Source of the DNA: Mycobacterium sp. Z3061
GTDB taxonomy: Bacteria > Actinomycetota > Actinomycetes > Mycobacteriales > Mycobacteriaceae
Direction: 5' to 3'
Assembly: GCF_031583025.1 (NCBI RefSeq)
Contig: NZ_CP134062.1
Location: 3,968,001-4,032,000 of the forward strand
Length of the DNA: 64,000 nt
Shown: positions 1-8,561 of the stretch, in pieces
Numbering within the stretch: position 1 is the stretch's first letter
Layout of the letters: the number at the start of each line of letters is the position of its first letter
The notes under the pieces: generated by a model
Told to the model about the DNA's origin: nothing
What the model saw: only the letters and a program-made list of their open reading frames with translations
Databases searched by the model: none
Translations under genes and position numbers: made by a program

Positions 1-999
1 TCGGGCGACAACAACGTCGGCTTCTTCAACTCCGGTGACGGGAACTGGGGCATCGCAAACTCCGGCAACTACAACACCGGCCTGCTCAACACCGGCACCG
101 CCAACACCGGCGTCGCGAACATCGGCAACTACAACACCGGGAGCTACAACGCCGGTTCCACCAACACCGGCAGCTTCAACCCCGGCAACTACAACACCGG
201 GCTGTTCAATCCCGGCAGCTTGAATACCGGATTGTTCAACACGGGCAACTCCAACACCGGCCTGGCCAACGCCGGCAATGTCGACACCGGCGCCTTCATC
301 ACCGGCAGCTACAGCAACGGCCTGTTGTGGCGAGGCGATTACCAGGGCCTGGCCTCCGTCGGCTACTCCTCGACCATTCCCGCGGTCCCCTGGCACTATG
401 ACGTGAACGCGCCCCTCGAGGTACCGGTCACGGGCCACATCAACGCGATCACCCTCGACGAGTTCAACATCTCCGAGATCCCGATCAAGGTGCAGCTGCA
501 GCAGACGGTGTGCTACCCGTGGTACGAGTACCCGTTCTACCGGTGCTCGACGGTGACCACAACGGTCTACAACGACAGCATCGGCGGCTGGACGATCAGC
601 CCTACCACGCTGCTCTCGGAAACCGAGATAGCCGAAACCTTCGGCCAGACCTTCGATTTCCCGGGCAGCGGCACGGTTGGCCCCTACACCTTCGGCTTTG
701 CCTACCAACAGAATCCGGGCTATTTCAACACCTCGACGGACCCGTCGTCAGGATTCTTCAACTCCGGCGGTGGGGGTGCATCGGGCTTCTTCAACTCCGC
801 CGACGGCGCGGCGTCCGGCCTGTTCAATGACTTCGCGGACACCTCAGGACTCAGCAACGACGGAGGACCGGGGAACTCGGGCTACCTGAACGACGGCCGA
901 CTGGCGTCGGGCATGGTCAATATCGGCGACACCCTTTCCGGTGTCGGGAACGTGGGCACCGAGCTGTCCGGATTCTTCAACAACTTCTTGTCGCGGTGA
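1..999 (+). CDS. PPE family protein, MPTR subfamily, C-terminal part (5' end outside window)
   Basis: The reading frame is open from base 1 and ends at the TGA at 997-999, so only the C-terminal part is present. The first ~100 codons are near-perfect pentapeptide repeats of the NxGxGNxG / FNxGxxN type, the mark of PPE-MPTR proteins. A non-repeat block follows (about residues 105-240), rich in aromatic residues and with two cysteines. A second set of degenerate repeats (GFFNSG, SGLFND) leads to a terminal FFNNFLSR. PPE-MPTR proteins are usually secreted or surface-exposed through ESX-5; that role is inferred from the family. The PPE domain would lie upstream of the window. Confidence 0.9.
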   Translation, partial: SGDNNVGFFNSGDGNWGIANSGNYNTGLLNTGTANTGVANIGNYNTGSYNAGSTNTGSFNPGNYNTGLFNPGSLNTGLFNTGNSNTGLANAGNVDTGAFITGSYSNGLLWRGDYQGLASVGYSSTIPAVPWHYDVNAPLEVPVTGHINAITLDEFNISEIPIKVQLQQTVCYPWYEYPFYRCSTVTTTVYNDSIGGWTISPTTLLSETEIAETFGQTFDFPGSGTVGPYTFGFAYQQNPGYFNTSTDPSSGFFNSGGGGASGFFNSADGAASGLFNDFADTSGLSNDGGPGNSGYLNDGRLASGMVNIGDTLSGVGNVGTELSGFFNNFLSR

Positions 1000-1098
1000 G
1001 CCGTGGACCTGTCTGATCCGGGTTTCACCGGAGCGAATTGGCGCCAGGCCGTTGTACATTTCGCAAAGGCAGTGTGCGCGGCTACGTTAGGTGACCCC

Positions 1099-2310
1099 AT
1101 GAGAAGCCCAGATATCGAGCAGGTCCTGCGCAGACAGCGGTTGCGGTCACTACAGGGCTCATCACTGCTTCGTGTCGGTGTTCTCGTCATCATGATCGTT
1201 GCGATGCTGATCGCCGGCGATCCCGCCCGGCTGCCGGCCAAGGCGTTGTTGCTGAGCATGTACGGCGTAGTCACCGTGGCCGCGCTGTTGGTCGCATTCC
1301 TCGGTCCTCATCATTTCGAAGACGACACCGCCTTGATGACACTGGGCCTGGCCGACGTCGCCACCGTCTTCGGTTTCAAATTGCTTTCGCCCGGCGGCTA
1401 CATGCCGCTGCTGATCATGGCTCTGTTGCCGCGCCTGGTGGCCGCCGAGTTGTCGCTGCGGCGCGCCGGAGCCGTATTGGCCGCCAGCCTCGCGGTGTTC
1501 ACCGCGTCGCTGCTGCAGGACCCGGTGATCATGCCGCGGGTCGGCGCCTGGGAAGTGGCGCTGATCGTGATGATGTACGGGTTCGTTTGTGCCACAGCAT
1601 TTTTGATGGTCATCTTCCGACTGCGCAACGTCGACGAGATGGCCCGGCTCACGACCTCCCGGGAAGAGTTGCTGGCTCAGACGATGACCGCCTCGCAGTC
1701 CGAGCGTCGCCAGATCTCGGAGTTCATCCACGACGGACCGCTGCAGGACGTGCTGGCGGCCCGTCGTGACCTCGCCGGGTTCCTGAAGGTCGCCCCGGAC
1801 GCGCCGCTGGAAGAGGCCCTGGACAGTCTGCGGGAAGCGTCACAGTTGCTGCGCGAAGCCACCTTTGAATTGCACCCGGCACTGCTGGAACAGGTGGGTC
1901 TGGCCGCGGCGGTGGACAAGCTGGTCTCGGTTGCCGCGGCCCGCTCCGGCATCGCGATCTCGACCGACATCGACTACCCCGACCCCGATCCGGTCGACCC
2001 GATCCTGTTCGGGGTCATCCGTGAACTGGTGTCCAATGTGGCCCGTCATTCGCAGGCCAGCTCGGCGACGGTCAAACTGGCCGTGCACGGTGGCGTCGCG
2101 CGCGTCGACGTGGTGGACGACGGGATCGGGATCGCCAGCGACATCGCCGCCCGCCGTTTCGCCGAGGGGCACATCGGTCTCGCCTCGCACCGGGCGCGGG
2201 TTCAGGCCGCCGGCGGAGCTCTGACGGTCCTCGACGAACCCGGCGGCGCGCACCTGCGGGTGGAACTACCGCTGCGGGCCAGTGTCGCGCCGGAGCGGGT
2301 GTCCGCCTGA
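1099..2310 (+). CDS. Sensor histidine kinase, HisKA_3 (NarL/DesK-type) family
   Basis: The protein is 403 aa. The N-terminal ~175 residues are hydrophobic, with about five or six membrane segments and no large external domain, so it probably senses a membrane or intramembrane cue. The dimerisation helix carries the phosphoacceptor motif ERRQISEFIHDGPLQ with His211. The ATPase domain has the N box (RELVSNVARH, Asn313), the G1 box DDGIGI (340-345) and GHIGLA. ATG 1099 was chosen over the in-frame GTG at 1003 because a weak purine-rich stretch precedes it and because 1003 lies only 3 bases after the PPE stop. The partner is very likely the response regulator encoded tail to tail just beyond its stop. 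The stimulus is unknown. Confidence 0.9.
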   Translation: MRSPDIEQVLRRQRLRSLQGSSLLRVGVLVIMIVAMLIAGDPARLPAKALLLSMYGVVTVAALLVAFLGPHHFEDDTALMTLGLADVATVFGFKLLSPGGYMPLLIMALLPRLVAAELSLRRAGAVLAASLAVFTASLLQDPVIMPRVGAWEVALIVMMYGFVCATAFLMVIFRLRNVDEMARLTTSREELLAQTMTASQSERRQISEFIHDGPLQDVLAARRDLAGFLKVAPDAPLEEALDSLREASQLLREATFELHPALLEQVGLAAAVDKLVSVAAARSGIAISTDIDYPDPDPVDPILFGVIRELVSNVARHSQASSATVKLAVHGGVARVDVVDDGIGIASDIAARRFAEGHIGLASHRARVQAAGGALTVLDEPGGAHLRVELPLRASVAPERVSA

Positions 2311-2314
2311 CCGC

Positions 2315-2959
2315 CTACTCCAGCAGTCGACGCCGCATCGCCTCGGCGACGGCCGCACCGCGGTCGGATACGCCGAGTTTCTCGTAGAGGGTCTGCACGT
2401 GCGTCTTGATTGTGCTGCGCGCCAAGTGAAGTCGCTCGGCGATCTGGGGCACCGACATGCCTTCGGCCATCATCGTGATCACCTGGGTCTCACGCTCGGT
2501 CAGCGAGGTCGTCGCTCCCCTGCCGCGCCGTCTGACTTCCCCGGCCAGGCCACCCGCCACCCCGGCCGGCAGGTACGACTCCCCGCCGGCACACCGGAGC
2601 ACGGCGTTCACGATCTCGTCGGCGTCCGATTCCTTCGTCAGGAAACCCGATGCTCCCTCGGCCAGAGCCTTGAACACGACCGGACTGTCATCGAAAGCCG
2701 TCAGCAGCACCACGCTGGTGGGCACGCCGTCGCGGGCGATCGCGTGGGTGACCTCGAGGCCGTCCAGGCCCGGCATCTTGTAGTCGAGAAGTGCGACCGT
2801 CGGCCGGAACTTCCTGATGGCGTCCAATGCCGCACGCCCGTCGCCGACCTGCGCGACCACGTCGACCCGGCCGCTGGCCTTGAGCGCCCGCACGACGCCT
2901 TGTCGCATTACCGGGTGATCGTCGGCTACGACGACGGTGACGCGGTCGGTGGTGGTCAT
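2315..2959 (-). CDS. NarL/LuxR-family two-component response regulator
   Basis: The protein is 214 aa. The receiver domain (about 1-125) has the acidic pair in VVADDHP, phosphoacceptor Asp59 in LLDYKMPG, the conserved Thr of LLTAF and the Lys of FLTKES. The C-terminal LuxR-type helix-turn-helix (about 150-210) reads LTERETQVITMMAEG then STIKTHVQTLYEKLGV. It should bind DNA when phosphorylated by the HisKA_3 kinase next door, since that kinase class pairs with NarL regulators. The two genes converge, with only four bases between stop codons (TGA at 2308, TAG at 2317), which is unusual for a cognate pair. Its targets are unknown; the downstream minus-strand region is the kinase antisense. Confidence 0.92.
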   Translation of the reverse strand: MTTTDRVTVVVADDHPVMRQGVVRALKASGRVDVVAQVGDGRAALDAIRKFRPTVALLDYKMPGLDGLEVTHAIARDGVPTSVVLLTAFDDSPVVFKALAEGASGFLTKESDADEIVNAVLRCAGGESYLPAGVAGGLAGEVRRRGRGATTSLTERETQVITMMAEGMSVPQIAERLHLARSTIKTHVQTLYEKLGVSDRGAAVAEAMRRRLLE

Positions 2960-3032
2960 CGGCTCTCCATGCGCTCTCGACGAAGCTCCTCGGTCCCCGC
3001 CCAGCCGCCGACGGGCACGGACGGGCGCCTCC

Positions 3033-3641
3033 TCATTGTTGCTGCCCAGACCGCCCGTGGCGATGATTTCCGGCTACCGAATCGGCGACGAAATCGGCCG
3101 TGCGGCCGTGCCATTGACGCCAGTGGCGAACCATGGCGTGTCCCGCACCCGCGACACCCACCCACTCAGCATCCAGCCCGCGCCGGCCGGCCCGCCGTGT
3201 CTGTTCGTAGGAAGTACGGGGGTCGGTCCTGGTGTCAGCGGTGCCGTGCAGGACCAGTAGCCGGGTGCCCTGCGGAATCAGATCGCCCTTGTCCCCCGCC
3301 CACCACGGCGCCAGGGCCACCACCGCCGCGATGCCTCCGTGGGCCGCGAGCTGCGCGGCCACCCGCCCACCCATCGAATGCCCAACCAGCACAACGATTT
3401 CCGGCTGCCACTCCCGCCGGCAGGCGCGCAGCACGGCGTCGGCATCGAGCACCGGATCCCGCCGCGGGCTGTTCCATCCCCGCAACCGGTACTGGACCTG
3501 TCGCACGACGGCCTCCGACCCGAGCCGGCGCCGCAGGGCGCGTGCCAGCAACATCATCCGGAGGTTCGCCGGCTGCCACCAGCGCGACGGCTCGTCACTG
3601 CGCACCTTGCCGCCGGGCAGGACGAGCACGCAGGCGCGCAC
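3033..3641 (-). CDS. Alpha/beta hydrolase, small esterase-like
   Basis: The protein is 202 aa from a GTG start. A nucleophile elbow GHSMGG places Ser89. The probable acid is Asp136 (LHGTADTR) and the His is His168 (GAGHAM), so the catalytic triad looks complete. The size fits compact dienelactone-hydrolase or KANL3/Tex30-like alpha/beta hydrolases; the substrate cannot be read from sequence. It lies 9 bp downstream of the PEBP-like gene on the same strand and is likely co-transcribed with it. The response-regulator gene follows 73 bp further on in the same direction and may share the transcript. Confidence 0.85.
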   Translation of the reverse strand: MRACVLVLPGGKVRSDEPSRWWQPANLRMMLLARALRRRLGSEAVVRQVQYRLRGWNSPRRDPVLDADAVLRACRREWQPEIVVLVGHSMGGRVAAQLAAHGGIAAVVALAPWWAGDKGDLIPQGTRLLVLHGTADTRTDPRTSYEQTRRAGRRGLDAEWVGVAGAGHAMVRHWRQWHGRTADFVADSVAGNHRHGRSGQQQ

Positions 3642-3650
3642 GACTGACTC

Positions 3651-4178
3651 TTAGGTCTGCTCGTATGTCGCGTGGATGACCGCCCTGGCGATCGCATGCT
3701 GAAACAGGTTGAAGCCCAGGTACGCGGGGGTGGCGTCCTCCGGCAGATCCAACTTGTCGACATCGACCGCATGCACGGCGATGTAGTAACGGTGCGGACC
3801 GTGGCCCGGGGGCGGTGCGGCCCCGATGTAGCGGCGCTGCCCGGCGTCGTTGGCCAGGGTGAGCGCGCCACCGGGCAACTCGCTGCCGTCGCCGGCGCCG
3901 GCCGGCAGGTCGGTGACGTCGGCGGGCAGGTTGGCCACCGCCCAGTGCCAGAATCCGGATGCCGTCGGGGCGTCGGGGTCATAGACGGTGACAGCGAAGC
4001 TGCGCGTCTCGGCCGGGAAGCCCGACCAGCTCAGCTGCGGGCTGACGTCCTCGCCCCCGGCGCCCATGATTCCGCTGACCTGCGAGTTGGACAGTGGCTG
4101 TCCGTCGGTCACCGACTCCGAGGTCAGGGTGAACGACGGCAGGTCGGGCAGCGCGTCGTAGGGGTTGGGCACTGTCAT
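3651..4178 (-). CDS. YbhB/YbcL-family (PEBP-like) protein, Rv2140c (TB18.6) homologue
   Basis: The protein is 175 aa. It has the phosphatidylethanolamine-binding-protein signature: [18 protein letters not shown], then the pocket motif [14 protein letters not shown], and later [13 protein letters not shown]. No signal peptide is visible, so it is probably cytosolic or non-classically exported. Family members bind small anionic ligands; a precise function is not established for bacterial members. The start ATG at 4178 has a weak purine-rich stretch (GAGAGGAC) upstream. It lies 19 bp downstream of the M20 peptidase gene on the same strand, which suggests a small operon of M20 peptidase, PEBP and alpha/beta hydrolase. 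Confidence 0.93.
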   Translation of the reverse strand: MTVPNPYDALPDLPSFTLTSESVTDGQPLSNSQVSGIMGAGGEDVSPQLSWSGFPAETRSFAVTVYDPDAPTASGFWHWAVANLPADVTDLPAGAGDGSELPGGALTLANDAGQRRYIGAAPPPGHGPHRYYIAVHAVDVDKLDLPEDATPAYLGFNLFQHAIARAVIHATYEQT

Positions 4179-4197
4179 GGTCAGTCCTCTCGTGTCA

Positions 4198-5562
4198 TCA
4201 GCAGTGGGTGAGAAAGTGCGCCAGCACTTCGGTGCCGAACCTCAGCGCGTCGATGGGTACCCGCTCGTCGACGCCATGGAACAGCGATGTGAAGTCCAGG
4301 TCCGGCGGCAGCCGCAGCGGGCTGAAGCCGAAGCACCGAATTCCCAGGCGCATGAACGATTTTGCGTCGGTGCCACCGGACAGCATGTAGGGCACGGTAC
4401 GGGCACCCGGGTCCAGCGCCAGTACGGCGGCGTTCATCGCGTCCACCAGCTCGCCGTCGAACGAGGTCTCATACGAGCTCAGGCTCCGGATCCATTCCCG
4501 TTGCACGTCGGGTCCGAGCAGCGCGTCCACCTCGGCTTCGAAGGCCGCCAGGCGGCCGGGGAGCACGCGGCAGTCGATCACCGCTTCGGCCGTGGCCGGG
4601 ACCACGTTGGCCTTGTAGCCCGCCTTGAGCATCGTCGGGTTCGCGGTGTCGTGCAGGACGGCCTTGAGCATCCGCGCCATCGGGCCGAGTTTGTCGATCA
4701 TCCCGTCGAGGTCCGGTGAGTCGACGTCGAAGGGCAGGCCGGTCTCCTCGCTGACGGCGGCCAGGAATTGGGCGACGGTGTCGGTGACCACCAGCGGGAA
4801 CTGATGACGGCCGAGCCGGGCCACGGCCTCGGCAACGGCGGTGACCGCATTGTTGTCGTGCACCATCGAGCCGTGCCCCGCGCGTCCGCGCGCGGTCAGC
4901 CGCATCCACTGGATGCCTTTCTCGGCGGTCTCGATCAGGTACAGCCGCCGCTCTCCGCCGTCGCGGCGCGGCACCGTCAGCGAGAAGCCGCCGACCTCGC
5001 CGATCGCTTCGGTGACGCCGTCGAACAGATCCGGCCGGTTGTCGACCAGCCACTGCGCCCCGTACTTGCCGCCGTGTTCCTCGTCGGCGACGAACGCGAA
5101 GACCAGGTCCCGCGGCGGCACGATGCCGGCTCGCTTGAAATGCCGGGCCAGCACCAGCGTCATGCCGACCATGTCCTTCATGTCGACAGCGCCGCGGCCC
5201 CACACGTAGCCGTCCTCGATCGCGCCGGAGAACGGGTGCACACTCCAGTCGGCGGGTTCGGCCGGGACCACGTCGAGGTGTCCGTGGATCATCAGGGCGC
5301 CGCGGGTACGGTCCGCGCCGGGGAGGCGGGCGAAGACGTTGCCCCGGCCGGTGGCCCCGGACTCGACATACTCGGTCTCGTAACCGACTTCGGCGAGCTG
5401 CTCGGCGATCCACTGCGCGCACTCGGCCTCGCCCTTGGTGGTCTCGAGTTCGCCGGTGTTGCTGGTGTCGAACCGGATCAACCGGCTCACGGTTTCGGCC
5501 ACGTCGTCTGCCGGATTGAATGGGTTGTTGGGTTCAGCCGCGCTCGCACCGGTCACAGTCAC
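4198..5562 (-). CDS. M20/M25/M40 family zinc metallopeptidase (Rv2141c homologue)
   Basis: From the GTG at 5562 the protein is about 454 aa. Metal-site motifs are complete: HGHLDVVP (His95, Asp97), bridging Asp127 in [10 protein letters not shown], the catalytic and ligand pair Glu161/Glu162 in DEEHGGKYG, and a C-terminal SLFHGVDE His. A dimerisation domain sits in the middle (GRAGHGSM). It probably hydrolyses a peptide or N-acyl-amino-acid bond; the substrate is unknown. The frame is open a further 34 codons upstream, but AGGAAAG directly precedes GTG 5562 and the extra residues look non-coding. A second GTG at 5556 is an equally possible start. Confidence 0.92.
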   Translation of the reverse strand: MTVTGASAAEPNNPFNPADDVAETVSRLIRFDTSNTGELETTKGEAECAQWIAEQLAEVGYETEYVESGATGRGNVFARLPGADRTRGALMIHGHLDVVPAEPADWSVHPFSGAIEDGYVWGRGAVDMKDMVGMTLVLARHFKRAGIVPPRDLVFAFVADEEHGGKYGAQWLVDNRPDLFDGVTEAIGEVGGFSLTVPRRDGGERRLYLIETAEKGIQWMRLTARGRAGHGSMVHDNNAVTAVAEAVARLGRHQFPLVVTDTVAQFLAAVSEETGLPFDVDSPDLDGMIDKLGPMARMLKAVLHDTANPTMLKAGYKANVVPATAEAVIDCRVLPGRLAAFEAEVDALLGPDVQREWIRSLSSYETSFDGELVDAMNAAVLALDPGARTVPYMLSGGTDAKSFMRLGIRCFGFSPLRLPPDLDFTSLFHGVDERVPIDALRFGTEVLAHFLTHC

Positions 5563-5681
5563 CTTTCCTACCACGCCTGCGAGATGGCGGTGACGCGCAG
5601 CGGCAGGTTCCCGCGCGAGGCCGATTGGGCCGACGCGAATCGATCCGATAGCCTTAGCTGCCAACTCATGTGGTTGGTCGA

Positions 5682-5767
5682 GTCCGAGTGGCGGAATGGC
5701 AGACGCGCTAGCTTGAGGTGCTAGTGCCCTACTAATGGGCGTGGGGGTTCAAGTCCCCCCTCGGACA
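5682..5767 (+). tRNA. tRNA-Leu, anticodon GAG
   Basis: The acceptor arms GTCCGAG and CTCGGAC pair over all 7 bases. The anticodon stem CTAGC/GCTAG encloses the loop TTGAGGT with GAG at 5715-5717. A long variable arm (class II tRNA) and the T-arm GGGGGTTCAAGTCCCCC follow. The discriminator is A at 5767. CC follows, but the next base is C, so the full CCA is not encoded. It reads CUC and CUU codons. It lies in the divergent gap between the M20 peptidase and the phosphoribosyltransferase. Confidence 0.97.
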
Positions 5768-5922
5768 CCCATGCGACAAGGCCCCGTTGCCGAGTCTGCG
5801 CCAACGGCGTTCAGACTGCGCGGAGGGCCGCCTTTTCTCGACAACTGACACCCTCACCGCAGGCTCGATGTGCGGTGCGCGGGGTCGTAGGCTGGGTGAG
5901 GCCTGCAGTCGGGAGGGTGATC

Positions 5923-6615
5923 ATGACCCCAGCCAGGGGATTTCTCCGGCGAATGCCGGCCCGCAGGTATCGCGACCGACGGGAAGCGGGTCGCGTGCTG
6001 GCGGCCCAGCTGACGTCTTACCGAGGAACGCCCGGGTTGCTCGTACTCGGCCTGGCCCGCGGGGGCGTGCCCGTCGCGTGGGAGGTCGCCGCGGCCCTGG
6101 ACGCCGATCTGGACGTGTTTCTGGTGCGTAAGCTCGGCGTTCCGCGCTGGCCGGAACTGGCGATGGGCGCACTGGCCAGCGGCGGCCGGGTGGTGATGAA
6201 TGACGACGTGGTGTCCAGCCTGCATATCGGCGACGACGAAGTGCGCTCGGTCATCGAGAGCGAGACGACCGAACTACGCCGGCGTGAACTCGCCTACCGC
6301 GGCGGCAGGCCGGAAGCCGACCCGCGCGGCCGTGCCGTGGTGCTCGTCGACGACGGCATCGCCACCGGAGCGAGCATGCTGGCGGCGGTGCAGGCGGTGC
6401 GCGCCGCCGGAGCGCGGTCGGTGGTGGTCGCGGTGCCGGTGGGGCCCCGCTCAGCCTGTCGCCAACTCGCGGCCGAAGCCGATGACGTGGTATGCGCCAC
6501 GATGCCGGTCGACTTCGACGCCGTCGGGCAGGTCTACGCCGATTTCCATCAGGTCACCGACGATGAGGTGCGGGCGCTGCTGGCCACACCGGCCGGCGAC
6601 GCCCCGCGCCACTGA
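5923..6615 (+). CDS. Phosphoribosyltransferase-domain protein (Rv2143 homologue)
   Basis: The protein is 230 aa from ATG 5923, chosen because GGGAGGG lies 5 bases upstream; the frame is open a further 16 codons. The type I PRTase fold is shown by the PRPP-binding motif [13 protein letters not shown] near residue 150 and by a hood segment with [15 protein letters not shown] and [13 protein letters not shown]. The family (similar to ComF/Rv0571c-type PRTases) acts on a 5-phosphoribosyl pyrophosphate substrate; the acceptor base is unknown. The M. tuberculosis annotation is longer (about 350 aa), so this copy lacks a C-terminal extension. It converges with the small membrane-protein gene, 7 bp away. 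Confidence 0.88.
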   Translation: MTPARGFLRRMPARRYRDRREAGRVLAAQLTSYRGTPGLLVLGLARGGVPVAWEVAAALDADLDVFLVRKLGVPRWPELAMGALASGGRVVMNDDVVSSLHIGDDEVRSVIESETTELRRRELAYRGGRPEADPRGRAVVLVDDGIATGASMLAAVQAVRAAGARSVVVAVPVGPRSACRQLAAEADDVVCATMPVDFDAVGQVYADFHQVTDDEVRALLATPAGDAPRH

Positions 6616-6622
6616 GAGCGCG

Positions 6623-6946
6623 CTACTTCTTGGAGCTTTCGTCGACCGCCGGCTCCTCGGCGGGCTCCCCGGCCTCGGACTTCTCAGCGGCCGGCTCGTC
6701 AGCTTCTTCGGGGTAGTCGACGGCGTCGAGGGGTTCGCCGTCGTCCTCCTCTTGGTCCTTCTCGTCCTTGTCGTCCTGGGCCGCTTCCCGCTGCTGGCGC
6801 TCCCGGACTGCGTCGACGATGAGCAGGATGACCCCCAGCACGCTGGCGCCGATACACACCCACGCCACCAGCTCATTGCTGGTCACCACGGCGAACACCA
6901 GGGCGACGAGCCCGATCAGGGCTAATACGAGCGCAATGATCAACAT
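6623..6946 (-). CDS. Small two-pass membrane protein with acidic tail (Rv2144c homologue)
   Basis: The protein is 107 aa. Residues 1-20 and about 27-46 are two hydrophobic helices (LIIALVLALIGLVALVFAV and VAWVCIGASVLGVILLIVD). A hydrophilic C-terminal half is very rich in Asp and Glu (KDEKDQEEDD, EEADEPAAEKSE). No catalytic motif is visible. It follows wag31 by 96 bp on the same strand, so it may be a distal member of the dcw transcript. Its function is unknown. Confidence 0.85.
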   Translation of the reverse strand: MLIIALVLALIGLVALVFAVVTSNELVAWVCIGASVLGVILLIVDAVRERQQREAAQDDKDEKDQEEDDGEPLDAVDYPEEADEPAAEKSEAGEPAEEPAVDESSKK

Positions 6947-7042
6947 TGGTCATCCTCCGGCCGGCGCGGTGCGACTGCCCAACCTACCAGGGTCGACGGC
7001 GCCCAAGCGGCAGCCCGCGCGTGTCCGGCCCCCCGCAGAGCG

Positions 7043-7843
7043 TCAGTTGCCGCGATTGAACTGGTCGAATCCGCCCGAATCGGCGCTGGAGTCGACCGGA
7101 GCCGCGGACCCGCGCTGGCCAAGCTCTTCGAGCTGGGATTCCAGGTAGGTCTTGAGCCGGGTGCGGTACTCGCGTTCGAATGTCCGCAGCTGCTCGAGCC
7201 GGCCTTCCAGCACCGTGCGCTGCTGGTTGATGGTCCCCATGATCTCGGAGTGCTTGCGTTCGGCGTCGGCCTGCAGGGCGTCAGCCTTCTCCTGGGCCTG
7301 GCGCAGCTGCGTCTCCGACCGCGACGTGGCGTCGGCGAGCATCGCGTCGGCCCGCTGGCGAGCCTCCGACACCGTGGTCTCGGCGGTGTGGCGGGCCTCG
7401 CTGAGAATCTGGTCGGCGTTGGCGCGCGCGTCGGCCAGCATCTTGTCCGACTCTGCCTTGGCCGTGCTGGTCAGGCGGTCAGCGGTGTCCTGGGCCAGAC
7501 TGAGCACCCGAGCGGCCTTCATGGCCTGTTCCTCGTTGCTGGCCGACGGCGCCGCGACCGGAGCGGCCACCGGAGCCGGCTTGACCGGCTCGGGCTCGGG
7601 CTCGAAGGTCGGAACGGGCTGAGCAACGGTAGGCGCGGCGGCACCGCCACCACCGCCGGCGGCCAGTTCCTGGTCCAGCTCGGCGATGCGCTGACGCAGA
7701 TCGGAGTTCTCCTCGATCAGCCGGGTCAGCTCGTTTTCCACCAGGTCGAGGAAGGCGTCAACCTCATCTTCGTTGTACCCGCGTTTGCCGATGGGCGGCT
7801 TACTGAACGCCACATTGTGGACGTCGGCAGGTGTAAGCGGCAT
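7043..7843 (-). CDS. wag31: Wag31, DivIVA-family polar growth scaffold
   Basis: The protein is 266 aa from ATG 7843, which has GAGGGG 7-12 bases upstream; the 31 upstream codons in the frame are not conserved Wag31. The N-terminal DivIVA domain ([17 protein letters not shown], then [18 protein letters not shown]) binds curved membrane. A Gly/Ala/Pro-rich linker (about 62-110) and a long coiled coil (about 115-245) follow, with [14 protein letters not shown] and heptad-rich KAESDKML. It recruits cell-wall synthesis to the poles. The M. tuberculosis protein is phosphorylated on Thr73 in the linker; this linker differs and Thr72 or Thr79 would be the nearest candidates. It is the last classical dcw gene here. 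Confidence 0.97.
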   Translation of the reverse strand: MPLTPADVHNVAFSKPPIGKRGYNEDEVDAFLDLVENELTRLIEENSDLRQRIAELDQELAAGGGGGAAAPTVAQPVPTFEPEPEPVKPAPVAAPVAAPSASNEEQAMKAARVLSLAQDTADRLTSTAKAESDKMLADARANADQILSEARHTAETTVSEARQRADAMLADATSRSETQLRQAQEKADALQADAERKHSEIMGTINQQRTVLEGRLEQLRTFEREYRTRLKTYLESQLEELGQRGSAAPVDSSADSGGFDQFNRGN

Positions 7844-7886
7844 TCTTTGTCCCCTCAAAGTTCCTGGACGGTCAAGCGATCTGGAG

Positions 7887-7917
7887 AGTCTAAAACGGTG
7901 CGGTAGCCGTCTGGCAA
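7887..7917 (-). promoter_or_regulatory. Candidate wag31 promoter
   Basis: Read on the minus strand, TTGCCA (7917-7912) and TAGACT (7892-7887) are separated by 19 bases. TAGACT fits the mycobacterial TAnnnT -10 pattern. A start about 7 bases later would give a leader of roughly 35 bases that includes the GAGGGG ribosome-binding site. Spacing is one to two bases long for a SigA promoter, so the -35 is uncertain. Confidence 0.35.
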
Positions 7918-8101
7918 CTGCCGCCCATCCTGTCACACCAGACTCGGCGGTTGCCGATTGGACTAATAAATAAGGAGCAATTTCAATCTCTAAGGCAAAT
8001 AAATCACATTTCTTAGATGAGAAAAATCGCGCGCATCACACTTGTCGCCGAATCGTGGCCGAACCGTCTCCTAGCTACGTTCAGTCCGTGGCAAGCGGCC
8101 G

Positions 8102-8392
8102 CTACGCCGCAGCGCTGAACGCCAACTGCATCCCGATGAATGCCACGAGCAACAACACCAGGATGGACAGGTCCAAACGGACGGCGCCGATGGTGATCTG
8201 TGGGATGAGCCGGCGCAGCAACTTCACCGGTGGATCGGTGACGGACATGATGATCTCCAGGATCACCACGGTCACACCCGTCGGCCGCCAGTCCCTGCTG
8301 AACGAGCGGATCCACTCGATGACGACCCGCGCGATGAGCAGCAGCCAGAAGGTGAACAGCGCAAAACCAAGGATCTGAAAGAACAGCACCAA
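8102..8392 (-). CDS. YggT-family membrane protein (Rv2146c homologue)
   Basis: The protein is 96 aa with two hydrophobic segments (FFQILGFALFTFWLLLIARVV near 4-24 and LDLSILVLLLVAFIGMQLAF near 73-92). Between them is the YggT signature: TDPPVKLLRRLIPQI. The family is conserved between sepF and divIVA in Gram-positives and is thought to act in envelope or division processes at the membrane; no activity is proven. It lies 169 bp after sepF and about 260 bp before wag31, all on the same strand. Confidence 0.92.
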   Translation of the reverse strand: MVLFFQILGFALFTFWLLLIARVVIEWIRSFSRDWRPTGVTVVILEIIMSVTDPPVKLLRRLIPQITIGAVRLDLSILVLLLVAFIGMQLAFSAAA

Positions 8393-8561
8393 CGAGAGCC
8401 CGACCTTAACGATGACGATGAGAGGAATGTCCGCGCCGCCGTAGCGGCACCAGCAAGCCTACCGACCCGACTGCGGCACTCCTGTCACGAGGGACGGCCG
8501 ACATGCGCTCAGCCCGGCCGGCCACCCTGTGACCTACCGGGCTGTGCAGCGGAGATTTCGC

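Noticed and set aside
1..330. Tandem repeats at the window start as a possible CRISPR
   Set aside because: They code NTGxxNxG pentapeptides continuously and belong to a PPE-MPTR protein.
2282..3679. 465-codon open frame on the plus strand
   Set aside because: It runs antisense to the response regulator and hydrolase, which have complete motifs; the translation is Arg/Pro/His-rich without domains, as expected from a GC-rich shadow frame.
4165..5724. Plus-strand frames opposite the M20 peptidase
   Set aside because: The M20 metal-binding motifs on the minus strand are complete; the plus-strand translations lack domains.
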